This document shows positions 1 through 5,033 of a stretch of 5,033 bases of DNA, one piece after another; position 1 is the first letter of the stretch, and the number at the start of each line of letters is the position of its first letter. A program made the translations under genes and the position numbers. The notes under the pieces were generated by a model, which was not told where the DNA came from, made no database searches, and saw only the letters and a program-made list of their open reading frames with translations. Source of the DNA: Prosthecobacter sp. (GTDB lineage: Bacteria > Verrucomicrobiota > Verrucomicrobiia > Verrucomicrobiales > Verrucomicrobiaceae). The stretch is taken from NCBI GenBank assembly GCA_020216965.1, contig JAIWOJ010000223.1, positions 1 through 5,033 of the forward strand, read 5' to 3'.

Positions 1-15
1 TCGCAGCCACCCACA

Positions 16-40
16 GAAAAGCGGTAGCTAGGGCTACCGC
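16..40 (-). terminator. Probable intrinsic terminator after glmM
   Basis: Positions 21-28 (GCGGTAGC) and 33-40 (GCTACCGC) form a perfect 8-bp stem around a 4-base loop. Read on the minus strand, the stem is followed by TTTTC (complement of 16-20), the layout of a Rho-independent terminator for leftward transcription. It lies about 100 bases past the glmM stop codon. The U-tract has only four residues, so termination could be partial. Nothing comparable follows the hairpin on the plus strand, so it should not stop rightward transcription. Confidence 0.6.
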
Positions 41-44
41 AGTC

Positions 45-142
45 CAAGACGCTGCCGCGAGGCTCTAGATGCCAGAACGGCGCTGCGTGTCTTCAAGACG
101 CTGCCGCGAGGCTCAAAGCACCTGAGCTGCGCGGGGCGTCTT
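45..142. repeat. Cluster of direct and inverted GC-rich intergenic repeats
   Basis: A 21-base unit beginning CAAGACGCTGCC and ending GAGGCTC occurs identically at 45-65 and 94-114, 49 bases apart. A degenerate inverted copy covers about 124-142 and overlaps the glmM stop codon. Together with 95-114 it can form a long imperfect hairpin: AAGACGC 95-101 with GCGTCTT 136-142, CCGCG 104-108 with CGCGG 130-134, and GCTC 111-114 with GAGC 124-127. A weaker inverted relative lies at 78-93. Alternating direct and inverted copies in a gene tail resemble REP/BIME-type extragenic palindromes. Possible roles are mRNA 3'-end protection or help in termination. Whether the unit recurs elsewhere in the genome cannot be seen here. 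Confidence 0.7.
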
Positions 143-1506
143 TAGCCAATCTGCGCTAAGATGGCTGAGGCGATTTTGTCTGCCTGGGCCTCGAGGTACT
201 CCACATCACGACCCTCAATCAGCAGACGAATGAGCGGCTCTGTGCCGGAGTAGCGCAAAAGTACACGACCGTATTCGCCGAGCTTTTTGCTAGTTTCCTG
301 GATGATCTTTTGGGCCTCTGTGAGCTCTTCGATGGGGGGCTTGGAGCGCACGCGCAGATTGCGGGCGGCCTGAGGGAATTTTTTCAGACAGCGACGCAGT
401 TGGCTGAGTGGCTCCCCGGTTTCTTTCATGATTTTCAGCACCTGGAGTCCGGCGATCAGGCCATCCCCCGTGGTTGCCCAGTCGCCAAAAATAATGTGGC
501 CGCTCTGCTCGCCGCCGAAATTCAGGCCACGCGCGTGCATTTCCTCCAGCACATAGCGGTCGCCGACTTGCGTGCGGATCACGCGGCCCCCCAGGCGGGA
601 GACCATGTCATCGAGGCCGTAATTGCTCATGATGGTGACAGCCAAGGTGCTGTGTTTGAGGGTGCCCTTCCGCAACATCGCTTGGGCGGCGATGGCCATA
701 AGTTCATCTCCATCTAAGGCAATGGCCTCTTCATCACAGAGGGCGATGCGGTCAGCATCGCCATCATGAGCGATCCCCGCCTGGGCTTGGCTCTGGCGCA
801 CGAGGCGCTCTAGCTCCTCGCTGTGAGTACAGCCGCATTCTTCATTGATGTTGAATCCATCCGGCTCGCTATGAAAGACCTGAACGTCCGCCCCAAGCTG
901 CTCCAGAGCGGCGGCACTGGTGTAGGAGGCCGCACCATGGGCATTGTCCAGAGCTACCCTCATGCCGCCCAGGCGCACGCCGCCCATGCTTGCTATGGCA
1001 TGAGCGACGTAGCGATCCGCCGCATCCTGCATCTGGCTCACACGTCCGATGCCACGCCCCTCAGGCCGGGCGGTCTCACTGCCGTTGCCGAGCACGATTT
1101 TTTCGATCTCGATCTCTGTTTTGTCACTGAGCTTGCGTCCGTTGCCATGGACGAATTTGATGCCGTTGTCATGAAAGGGGTTGTGGGAGGCGCTGACGAT
1201 GACGCCAAAGCTAGCTCCAGTTTGTGCAGCCAGCATGGCGACGGCTGGCGTGGGCACCATGCCGGCCAGCACCACATCTACCCCGGCAGAGTTGAGGCCC
1301 GCCACGAGGGCTGCCTCAAACATCTCGCCCGAGGCGCGCGTGTCCCTTCCGATGACGCAGCGCGGTTTGCTGCCTGCATCCGCTTGACGCCCTAAGACGG
1401 CAGCTGCGGCCTGCCCCAGGCGCATGACAAATTCAGGGGTCATTGGATGGCGGTTGGCCACGGCGCGGACGCCGTCGGTGCCGAAGAACTGGCGCTTTTC
1501 AGACAT
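142..1506 (-). CDS. glmM: Phosphoglucosamine mutase GlmM
   Basis: GlmM interconverts glucosamine-6-phosphate and glucosamine-1-phosphate in the cytoplasm, the step before GlmU on the route to UDP-GlcNAc for peptidoglycan and lipopolysaccharide. The 454-residue product is a complete alpha-D-phosphohexomutase, close to the usual ~445-450 residues. Visible motifs in order: N-terminal FFGTDGVR (7-14); active-site loop SASHNP (105-110), with Ser107 the expected phosphoserine; Mg2+-binding DGDADR (248-253); sugar-binding GEQSGH (332-337); and phosphate-binding RYSGTEPLIR (418-427). The start at 1506 (MSEKRQFFGTDG) matches family N-termini. An in-frame ATG at 1545 would add 13 residues without family support. 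No clear Shine-Dalgarno precedes either. The gene lies 72 bases downstream of the SIS gene on the same strand and is probably cotranscribed with it; no promoter was recognised in the gap. The motif set favours GlmM over phosphomannomutase/phosphoglucomutase. Confidence 0.96.
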   Translation of the reverse strand: MSEKRQFFGTDGVRAVANRHPMTPEFVMRLGQAAAAVLGRQADAGSKPRCVIGRDTRASGEMFEAALVAGLNSAGVDVVLAGMVPTPAVAMLAAQTGASFGVIVSASHNPFHDNGIKFVHGNGRKLSDKTEIEIEKIVLGNGSETARPEGRGIGRVSQMQDAADRYVAHAIASMGGVRLGGMRVALDNAHGAASYTSAAALEQLGADVQVFHSEPDGFNINEECGCTHSEELERLVRQSQAQAGIAHDGDADRIALCDEEAIALDGDELMAIAAQAMLRKGTLKHSTLAVTIMSNYGLDDMVSRLGGRVIRTQVGDRYVLEEMHARGLNFGGEQSGHIIFGDWATTGDGLIAGLQVLKIMKETGEPLSQLRRCLKKFPQAARNLRVRSKPPIEELTEAQKIIQETSKKLGEYGRVLLRYSGTEPLIRLLIEGRDVEYLEAQADKIASAILAQIG

Positions 1507-1578
1507 AAGGGTGGCGGCTGTAACGCATCCCCTGCGGAGTGTCAAAACTTGCCTGCGGGCCGTGAAAAAGCAGCGCGC

Positions 1579-2412
1579 TCAGGAAGGCTGGTCAAGCCCT
1601 GCATAATAGGGGGCGATGCGGCGGGCGTGCTCATCATAGGCAGCCTCAAACAAGGAGGTGGCGCGTAGGCTGCCGACCACCGCAGCGGCAGTGAGCACCT
1701 TGGGCGGTTGCCCCGCTGCCGTAAGCCGGGCTGCCACCTCGGCCTTGATCGCATTGACCACGAGGCAGCCCCCCACCGTGCTGCCTGGTGCCACGGGCGT
1801 GTCGAGCCCAGGGATGCGCACCATGGCGTCCCCAATCGGTGCCCCGGTATCCAGCACCACATCAGCATAGTCTTGGAGCTTTTTACCCACAGGATGTCGG
1901 CTCGTACTAGCATCGGCATGGTCCTTGGAGATCAGGGCCACGACCTTAACGCCCCGGCGCTGAAATTCCTCGGCCATCTCCACGGGAACCACATTGCAGC
2001 CGCTGGAAGAGACGACGAGGGCACTATCGCCGACCTTGAGGTCAAAGTTTCTCAAAATGCGTGCCGCAAGGCCGCTGACATTTTCCAAGAACATCGCCTG
2101 CCGCTGGCCGTTGGCACCGACCACCAGGTTGTGAAAAGTCAGCGAGAGCTCGACGATGGGATTGAAGCCGGGAAAGGAGCCATAGCGCGGCCACATCTCC
2201 TCCACCAAAATGCGGCTGTGGCCTGAGCCAAACAAATGCACCATCTGGCCGGCCAGGATGGTCTTGGAAAAAAGGTCTGCCACCTGCTGGATGAGCGGCA
2301 ACTGAGCCTGCACACGGGCGATAAGCTGGGAAGAGAGGGCTAGGTAAGTTTCAGCGGGAGACATGATGGGATGTGAATTAAACCGCAGCCGGTCAGCTAG
2401 GCGAGCCACCAT
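1579..2412 (-). CDS. SIS-domain sugar isomerase-like protein (UPF0309-like)
   Basis: This is a cytoplasmic single-SIS-domain protein, a fold that binds phosphosugars and occurs in isomerases, MurNAc-6P etherases and regulators. In the shorter 261-residue form, a helical N-terminus (about 1-38) precedes HLFGSGHSRILVEEMW (43-58), which resembles the GxGHSxxxAEE signature of the UPF0309 family. The second SIS element, VVSSSGCNVVPVEMAEEF (117-134), and VVALIS (141-146) follow. UPF0309 members are usually about 245-250 residues. I chose the ATG at 2412 (277 residues) because GGAGG sits 6 bases upstream, the best Shine-Dalgarno in the window. The ATG at 2364 (MSPAETYL) fits family length better but has no ribosome-binding site. 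There is no signal peptide or membrane segment. The substrate is unknown; lying between a sugar nucleotidyltransferase and glmM, an amino-sugar phosphate is a reasonable guess. The MurQ etherase assignment is not supported, since MurQ is longer with different motifs. Confidence 0.88.
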   Translation of the reverse strand: MVARLADRLRFNSHPIMSPAETYLALSSQLIARVQAQLPLIQQVADLFSKTILAGQMVHLFGSGHSRILVEEMWPRYGSFPGFNPIVELSLTFHNLVVGANGQRQAMFLENVSGLAARILRNFDLKVGDSALVVSSSGCNVVPVEMAEEFQRRGVKVVALISKDHADASTSRHPVGKKLQDYADVVLDTGAPIGDAMVRIPGLDTPVAPGSTVGGCLVVNAIKAEVAARLTAAGQPPKVLTAAAVVGSLRATSLFEAAYDEHARRIAPYYAGLDQPS

Positions 2413-2418
2413 GCTGAT

Positions 2419-2423
2419 CCTCC
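2419..2423 (-). promoter_or_regulatory. Shine-Dalgarno that sets the SIS gene start
   Basis: On the minus strand GGAGG is followed by the 6-base spacer ATCAGC and then ATG at 2412. This is a near-optimal ribosome-binding site, and the other leftward genes lack anything similar. It favours the 277-residue start over the internal ATG at 2364. The same GGAGG is part of an 8-bp inverted repeat with 2450-2457 and so could be masked in the mRNA. Confidence 0.7.
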
Positions 2424-2461
2424 ATGCAAGCCCCTCAAATTCTCCATGCCATGGAGGGGCT
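2419..2461 (-). promoter_or_regulatory. SIS-gene leader with mutually exclusive hairpins
   Basis: In the leftward mRNA, AGCCCCUC (2461-2454) is exactly complementary to GAGGGGCU (2436-2429). The overlapping segment CCUCCAUG (2457-2450) is exactly complementary to CAUGGAGG (2426-2419), which contains the Shine-Dalgarno. Bases 2454-2457 are shared, so both stems cannot form together. A third short hairpin, CUCCAU (2456-2451) with AUGGAG (2447-2442), also competes. CTCCATGC occurs twice as a direct repeat (plus-strand 2420-2427 and 2442-2449), 22 bases apart. The arrangement suggests translational control, but it could also be a protein-binding site. No known riboswitch class was recognised. No U-tract follows, so it is not an intrinsic terminator for the upstream gene. 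Confidence 0.45.
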
Positions 2462-2522
2462 GTAGTGGAGGCGCTGAGCCATGTTTTTGGCTCGCAGGGC
2501 GTCCGGTGGGCTTGACTTCTGC

Positions 2523-3434
2523 TCAGCCCCAGAGGCTCGGGGGATAAGCCCCAGCCTCCACCAGGGCACGGATGGCGGCGACGACGTCAGCCTTGTCTTC
2601 CGGGTAGGTCACGCCAAACCAGGAATCACCAGACTCCAAGACGCGCACCTCGGCTTGCCCTGACTGAATGAGATCGTTCACCACTTTGGGCGCATAGCAT
2701 TCCGCTTTCAGGTCGGTGCCGCTGGCTTGAAGGAAGGCCGTGAACGCAGCGCGTAGATGGCTGAATAGATCAGGTGTAAAGCCAAAGAAGTTCATCGACA
2801 CAATTTCCTCTCCAGTCAGCGGCACGGGCGGATCGGTCTCGCGGTTTTCTGCTCCCGTGGAGGTCTTGAAGATCTTCGTCATCTCCAGCACGGAGCTGAG
2901 CATCCCTTGCGCATCGCGCGTGCACACACCACGAGACACGCTGCCGTGCTCAGAGAGGGTGTTTTTCAAATAGTAACCCACCATGGAGTAGTGGCTCTTG
3001 CCATCTGCCGGGCGCGGCGTGGTCAGGTCTGCGGCGATTTTGGCAAAGGCATCGCGGCCATAAAAATCATCCGCATTGATCATGAGAAAGGGCTCATGCA
3101 CCACCTTCTCTGCTGCCAGAAGAGCATGGGCGGTGCCCCAGGGCTTGGTGCGGCCCTCCGGCACGGTAAAGCCCTCGGGCAAGTCGTTGAGGTCCTGGAA
3201 GGCATATTCCACAGCGATTTTATCACCAAATTTGGCCCCGACCTGCGCGCGGAATTGCTCCTCAAAATCGCGGCGGATGACGAAGACGACCTTGCCAAAA
3301 CCAGCCCGGATGGCGTCAAACACGGAGTAGTCTAGCACCACCTCACCTGAGGGGCCCATGGCATCCAGTTGTTTCAGGCCGCCATATCGGCTGCCCATGC
3401 CAGCCGCCAGGATCAAAAGTGTGGGTTTCATCAT
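2523..3434 (-). CDS. Sugar-phosphate nucleotidyltransferase (NTP_transferase family)
   Basis: This is a cytoplasmic enzyme of the GT-A-like nucleotidyltransferase fold, expected to join an NTP to a sugar-1-phosphate, giving an NDP-sugar and pyrophosphate. In the 303-residue product, the N-terminal nucleotide-binding loop LILAAGMGSRYGGLKQ (7-22) is the signature. PWGTAHALLAA (98-108) and the metal-binding segment INADDFYG (119-126) follow. The GGLKQLDxxGPSGE...DYS pattern marks a subgroup I associate with Bacteroidota and PVC genomes, of unknown exact substrate. The protein ends after the catalytic domain and has no left-handed beta-helix acetyltransferase domain, so it is not a GlmU. Two adjacent ATGs (3434 and 3431) differ by one residue and neither has a Shine-Dalgarno. 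It is the first gene of the leftward group. Uridylyltransfer to an amino-sugar-1-phosphate is inferred from the neighbours; thymidylyl or mannosyl alternatives remain open. Confidence 0.88.
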   Translation of the reverse strand: MMKPTLLILAAGMGSRYGGLKQLDAMGPSGEVVLDYSVFDAIRAGFGKVVFVIRRDFEEQFRAQVGAKFGDKIAVEYAFQDLNDLPEGFTVPEGRTKPWGTAHALLAAEKVVHEPFLMINADDFYGRDAFAKIAADLTTPRPADGKSHYSMVGYYLKNTLSEHGSVSRGVCTRDAQGMLSSVLEMTKIFKTSTGAENRETDPPVPLTGEEIVSMNFFGFTPDLFSHLRAAFTAFLQASGTDLKAECYAPKVVNDLIQSGQAEVRVLESGDSWFGVTYPEDKADVVAAIRALVEAGAYPPSLWG

Positions 3435-3547
3435 AGAAGGGTAGAAATGCCGCTCCGGCAGCGCCGTGAAGGAGGGCCGGATTCATGGGTAGGCAGGCGG
3501 CGGCGTCAAACACCAGTTCCCGCTAGAAGTCGGTTTTATTGAGACAT

Positions 3548-3620
3548 GGTTGCACCTAAAGGAATGCTCGCGCTTGCTTGCAACCTTAGCGCACTTGCAA
3601 GCGTTGGTTGCACGCATTCC
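3548..3620 (+). promoter_or_regulatory. Nested repeat/inverted-repeat element before the peroxidase gene
   Basis: GGTTGCAC occurs twice as a direct repeat (3548-3555 and 3606-3613), with the inverted form TGCAACC between (3579-3585). Around the inverted copy are two nested inverted repeats: GGAATGC (3561-3567) with GCATTCC (3614-3620), and CGCTTGC (3571-3577) with GCAAGCG (3597-3603). CTTGCAAG (3594-3601) is itself a perfect palindrome. The element ends 4 bases before the peroxidase ATG, which has no Shine-Dalgarno. It may be a multi-site operator or an mRNA leader whose outer stem masks the initiation region. The inner stems 3571-3577/3597-3603 and 3579-3585/3606-3612 exclude each other. No regulator is identifiable, and a clear sigma-70 promoter was not found. 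Confidence 0.45.
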
Positions 3621-3624
3621 AAGC

Positions 3625-4647
3625 ATGAAAAGTCACATCGCCGCCCTTCCCTTCCTCGCCATCGCACTCAGCATCCAGCCTGCGCTCGCTGATGCGCTCT
3701 CTGATTCCTACCTCGCCATGTTCCGCCCGCTGCCCTCTGAGGTGCCTGCGGCAGATAACGAACTCACCGAAGCGAAGATCAACCTGGGCAGGATGCTCTA
3801 TTATGAAACGCGCCTCTCCAAGGGCGGAAAAATGAGCTGCAACTCCTGCCATAAGCTTGATGCCTATGGGCAGGACAATCTTCCCTTCTCCCCCGGCCAC
3901 GAGGGCAAGCTCGGAGGACGCAGCAGCCCCTCAACCTACAATGCCGCTTTGCACATCGCGCAGTTCTGGGATGGTCGCGCGCCCACCGTGGAGGAGCAGG
4001 CCAAGGGGCCCGTGCTGAATCCGGTGGAAATGGGCATGCCCAGTGCCGACTTTGTCGTGGAGGTGCTAAAGTCGATCCCCGGTTATGTCGAAGCCTTCAA
4101 GGCTGCCTTCCCTGGTGAGGCTGATCCGATCAACTACGATAACTTTGGCAAAGCCGTTGGAGCCTTTGAGCGCAAACTACTGACCCCATCCCGCTGGGAT
4201 GAGTATCTCAAAGGCAAAAAAGATGCCCTCACCGCCGCTGAGGTGAAGGGCTATGAGACTTTTGCAAAGTCTGGCTGCGTGACCTGCCACAACGGCCCCG
4301 CCGTAGGTGGTGCCATGTATCAAAAGCTGGGCCTAGTGAAAGCTTGGCCGGAACTCAAGGACGTCGGCCGTATGGAGGCTACGAAACAGGAGAGCGATAA
4401 GTTCATGTTTAAAGTGGCCAGCCTACGCAACGTGACGGAAACGGCTCCGTACCTGCACGATGGCTCCGTGAAGACCCTGGAGGAAATGGTGTCCATGATG
4501 GCTGAATACCAGCTAGGCAAAACCCTCAGCCAAGAAGATGTGGCTAGCATTGTCACCTTCCTGAAAGCTCTTAAAGGAGACATTCCCAAAGAATACGTCG
4601 CTGAGCCAAAATTGCCGGAGAGCGGTCCCAACACGCCCAAGGCTTAA
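3625..4647 (+). CDS. Diheme cytochrome c peroxidase, exported (CcpA/MauG family)
   Basis: Members of this family reduce hydrogen peroxide to water in the periplasm using electrons from small cytochromes; MauG-type relatives instead oxidise proteins. The 340-residue product starts with a Sec signal peptide: MKSH, a hydrophobic core (about 5-18) and a likely cleavage after ALA at 20-22. The two haem c sites are CNSCH (72-76) and CVTCH (218-222). Other family landmarks are GRSSPSTYNAA (98-108), QFWDGRAPTVEEQAKGPV (113-130), NPVEMG (132-137), FERKLLTPSRWDEYLKG (181-197) and SLRNVTETAPYLHDGSVKTL (266-285). Length is typical. The start is chosen because the signal peptide begins there. The frame stays open upstream to a TTG at 3550, but that extension would bury the signal peptide. 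No Shine-Dalgarno is visible. The gene is divergent from the nucleotidyltransferase and ends in a strong terminator, so it is probably monocistronic. The axial ligands that separate peroxidase from MauG were not assigned with confidence. Confidence 0.93.
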   Translation: MKSHIAALPFLAIALSIQPALADALSDSYLAMFRPLPSEVPAADNELTEAKINLGRMLYYETRLSKGGKMSCNSCHKLDAYGQDNLPFSPGHEGKLGGRSSPSTYNAALHIAQFWDGRAPTVEEQAKGPVLNPVEMGMPSADFVVEVLKSIPGYVEAFKAAFPGEADPINYDNFGKAVGAFERKLLTPSRWDEYLKGKKDALTAAEVKGYETFAKSGCVTCHNGPAVGGAMYQKLGLVKAWPELKDVGRMEATKQESDKFMFKVASLRNVTETAPYLHDGSVKTLEEMVSMMAEYQLGKTLSQEDVASIVTFLKALKGDIPKEYVAEPKLPESGPNTPKA

Positions 4648-4678
4648 TTCGGCCGAGCAATCGATATTTCTGACTATG

Positions 4679-4707
4679 CGCCGGGGGGAAACTCCCGGCG
4701 TTTTTTT
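4679..4707 (+). terminator. Strong intrinsic terminator after the peroxidase gene
   Basis: Bases 4679-4687 (CGCCGGGGG) pair with 4692-4700 (CTCCCGGCG) in a 9-bp stem with one G-U pair, closed by a GAAA tetraloop (4688-4691). Seven consecutive T residues (4701-4707) follow directly. The structure starts 31 bases past the peroxidase stop codon, so it should end that transcript and insulate the downstream DUF1501 gene. Confidence 0.93.
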
Positions 4708-4806
4708 GGAGAAACAGTTCCGTCAAATGCCCCGCGAATGGACTTGCTGCCTGGGTGAGATTCCCTCTCTGCTAAACCACCCCACCCTAGCGCGTAGATA
4801 GTCGCG

Positions 4807-5033
4807 ATGTTTCCAGTTCTTGATCGTCGCCAGTTTCTTTCCGGTGCTTATGGCATGGGCACCATTGCACTTGCCACCCTGCTCAGGCAGGAAGGGCTGC
4901 TGGCCAACCCGGCCCTGGCAGGGGGGGCACAACATTTTGATCTCACGCCCAAACCTGCGCATGGCTTTGGCCGCGCCAAGGCGATGATCTCCATGTTCAT
5001 GCAGGGCGGGCCGAGCCACATCGACCTCTTTGA
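4807..5033 (+). CDS. DUF1501-family Tat-exported protein, N-terminal part
   Basis: Only the first 75 codons lie in the window; the frame is open at the right edge with no stop. The N-terminus is a twin-arginine signal: DRRQFLSG (6-13), a hydrophobic stretch GMGTIALATLL (17-27) and a possible cleavage near ALAGG (37-41). The mature start contains MISMFMQGGPSHIDLF (60-75), closely matching the opening of DUF1501 proteins, which typically read 'FMxGGPSxxDxFD'. Full members are roughly 400-490 residues, belong to the alkaline phosphatase/sulfatase-like fold and are common in Planctomycetota and Verrucomicrobiota; their substrates are mostly unknown. An in-frame TAG at 4795-4797 leaves the ATG at 4807 as the first usable start. 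No Shine-Dalgarno precedes it. DUF1501 genes often follow a DUF1549/DUF1553 cytochrome-like partner, but here the upstream gene is a peroxidase beyond a terminator. Confidence 0.9.
   Translation, partial: MFPVLDRRQFLSGAYGMGTIALATLLRQEGLLANPALAGGAQHFDLTPKPAHGFGRAKAMISMFMQGGPSHIDLF

Noticed and set aside
1..141. Repeats at the left edge considered as a CRISPR array
   Set aside because: There are only two exact 21-base copies, the intervening sequence is itself related to the repeat, and no cas gene is nearby; the pattern fits an extragenic palindrome cluster better.
823..1395. Plus-strand open frame of 190 codons opposite glmM
   Set aside because: It lies wholly antisense to a gene with all GlmM motifs intact, shows no recognisable domain, and its composition is a by-product of GC-rich codon use. 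Other open frames opposite glmM are rejected for the same reason.
1507..1578. Searched the SIS-glmM gap for a promoter or terminator
   Set aside because: No hairpin with a U-tract and no recognisable promoter was seen, consistent with cotranscription.
1708..2226. Plus-strand open frame of 172 codons opposite the SIS gene
   Set aside because: It is a shadow of the SIS reading frame, with no motif and no ribosome-binding site supporting it.
2907..3335. Plus-strand open frame of 142 codons opposite the nucleotidyltransferase
   Set aside because: It is antisense to a gene with clear catalytic motifs and has no domain of its own.
3481..3509. Possible sigma-70 promoter for the nucleotidyltransferase: minus-strand TTGACG (3509-3504) and ATGAAT (3486-3481), 17-base spacing
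   Set aside because: The -35 is good but the -10 matches only three of six consensus bases. Position and orientation are plausible, but this is not enough to annotate.
3550..3624. In-frame TTG extension of the peroxidase, adding 25 residues
   Set aside because: It would place a non-hydrophobic segment ahead of an ideal Sec signal peptide starting at 3625. The stretch is better explained as a non-coding regulatory region full of inverted repeats.
4723..5019. Minus-strand open frame of 98 codons at the right end
   Set aside because: It overlaps the DUF1501 N-terminus, whose Tat signal and GGPSHIDLF motif are convincing; the minus-strand frame resembles nothing I recognise.

Overview
The window looks like chromosomal DNA of a verrucomicrobial or related PVC-group bacterium (Prosthecobacter/Verrucomicrobium-like). 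The main clue is the DUF1501 protein entering at the right edge, a Tat-exported family greatly expanded in Planctomycetota and Verrucomicrobiota. Moderately high GC, mostly weak or absent Shine-Dalgarno sequences, and an exported diheme cytochrome c peroxidase fit this. The assignment is inferred from gene content, not from a marker gene.

Layout. Positions 1-141 are a non-coding tail holding a perfect hairpin with a short U-tract (probable leftward terminator) and a cluster of direct and inverted GC-rich repeats. Three leftward genes follow. In transcription order they are a sugar-phosphate nucleotidyltransferase (3434-2523), a UPF0309-like SIS-domain protein (2412-1579) and phosphoglucosamine mutase glmM (1506-142). 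Their spacers are 110 and 72 bases, with no convincing terminator between them, so they may form one operon. A 190-base divergent intergenic region (3435-3624) separates them from a rightward diheme cytochrome c peroxidase (3625-4647). That gene ends at a strong intrinsic terminator with a GAAA tetraloop. A rightward DUF1501 gene starts at 4807 and runs off the window.

How the genes work together. The leftward genes suggest sugar or amino-sugar activation for cell-envelope precursors. GlmM makes glucosamine-1-phosphate, the nucleotidyltransferase is of the type that makes NDP-sugars from sugar-1-phosphates, and the SIS protein probably binds or isomerises a phosphosugar. The rightward genes are exported: a periplasmic peroxidase and a Tat substrate. 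The terminator between them suggests separate transcription.

No clear new multi-gene system is visible. The most interesting signals are in non-coding DNA: a leader before the SIS gene whose inverted repeats offer mutually exclusive folds, one covering the Shine-Dalgarno; a dense nest of repeated and inverted 7-8-mers directly upstream of the peroxidase; and the repeat cluster downstream of glmM.
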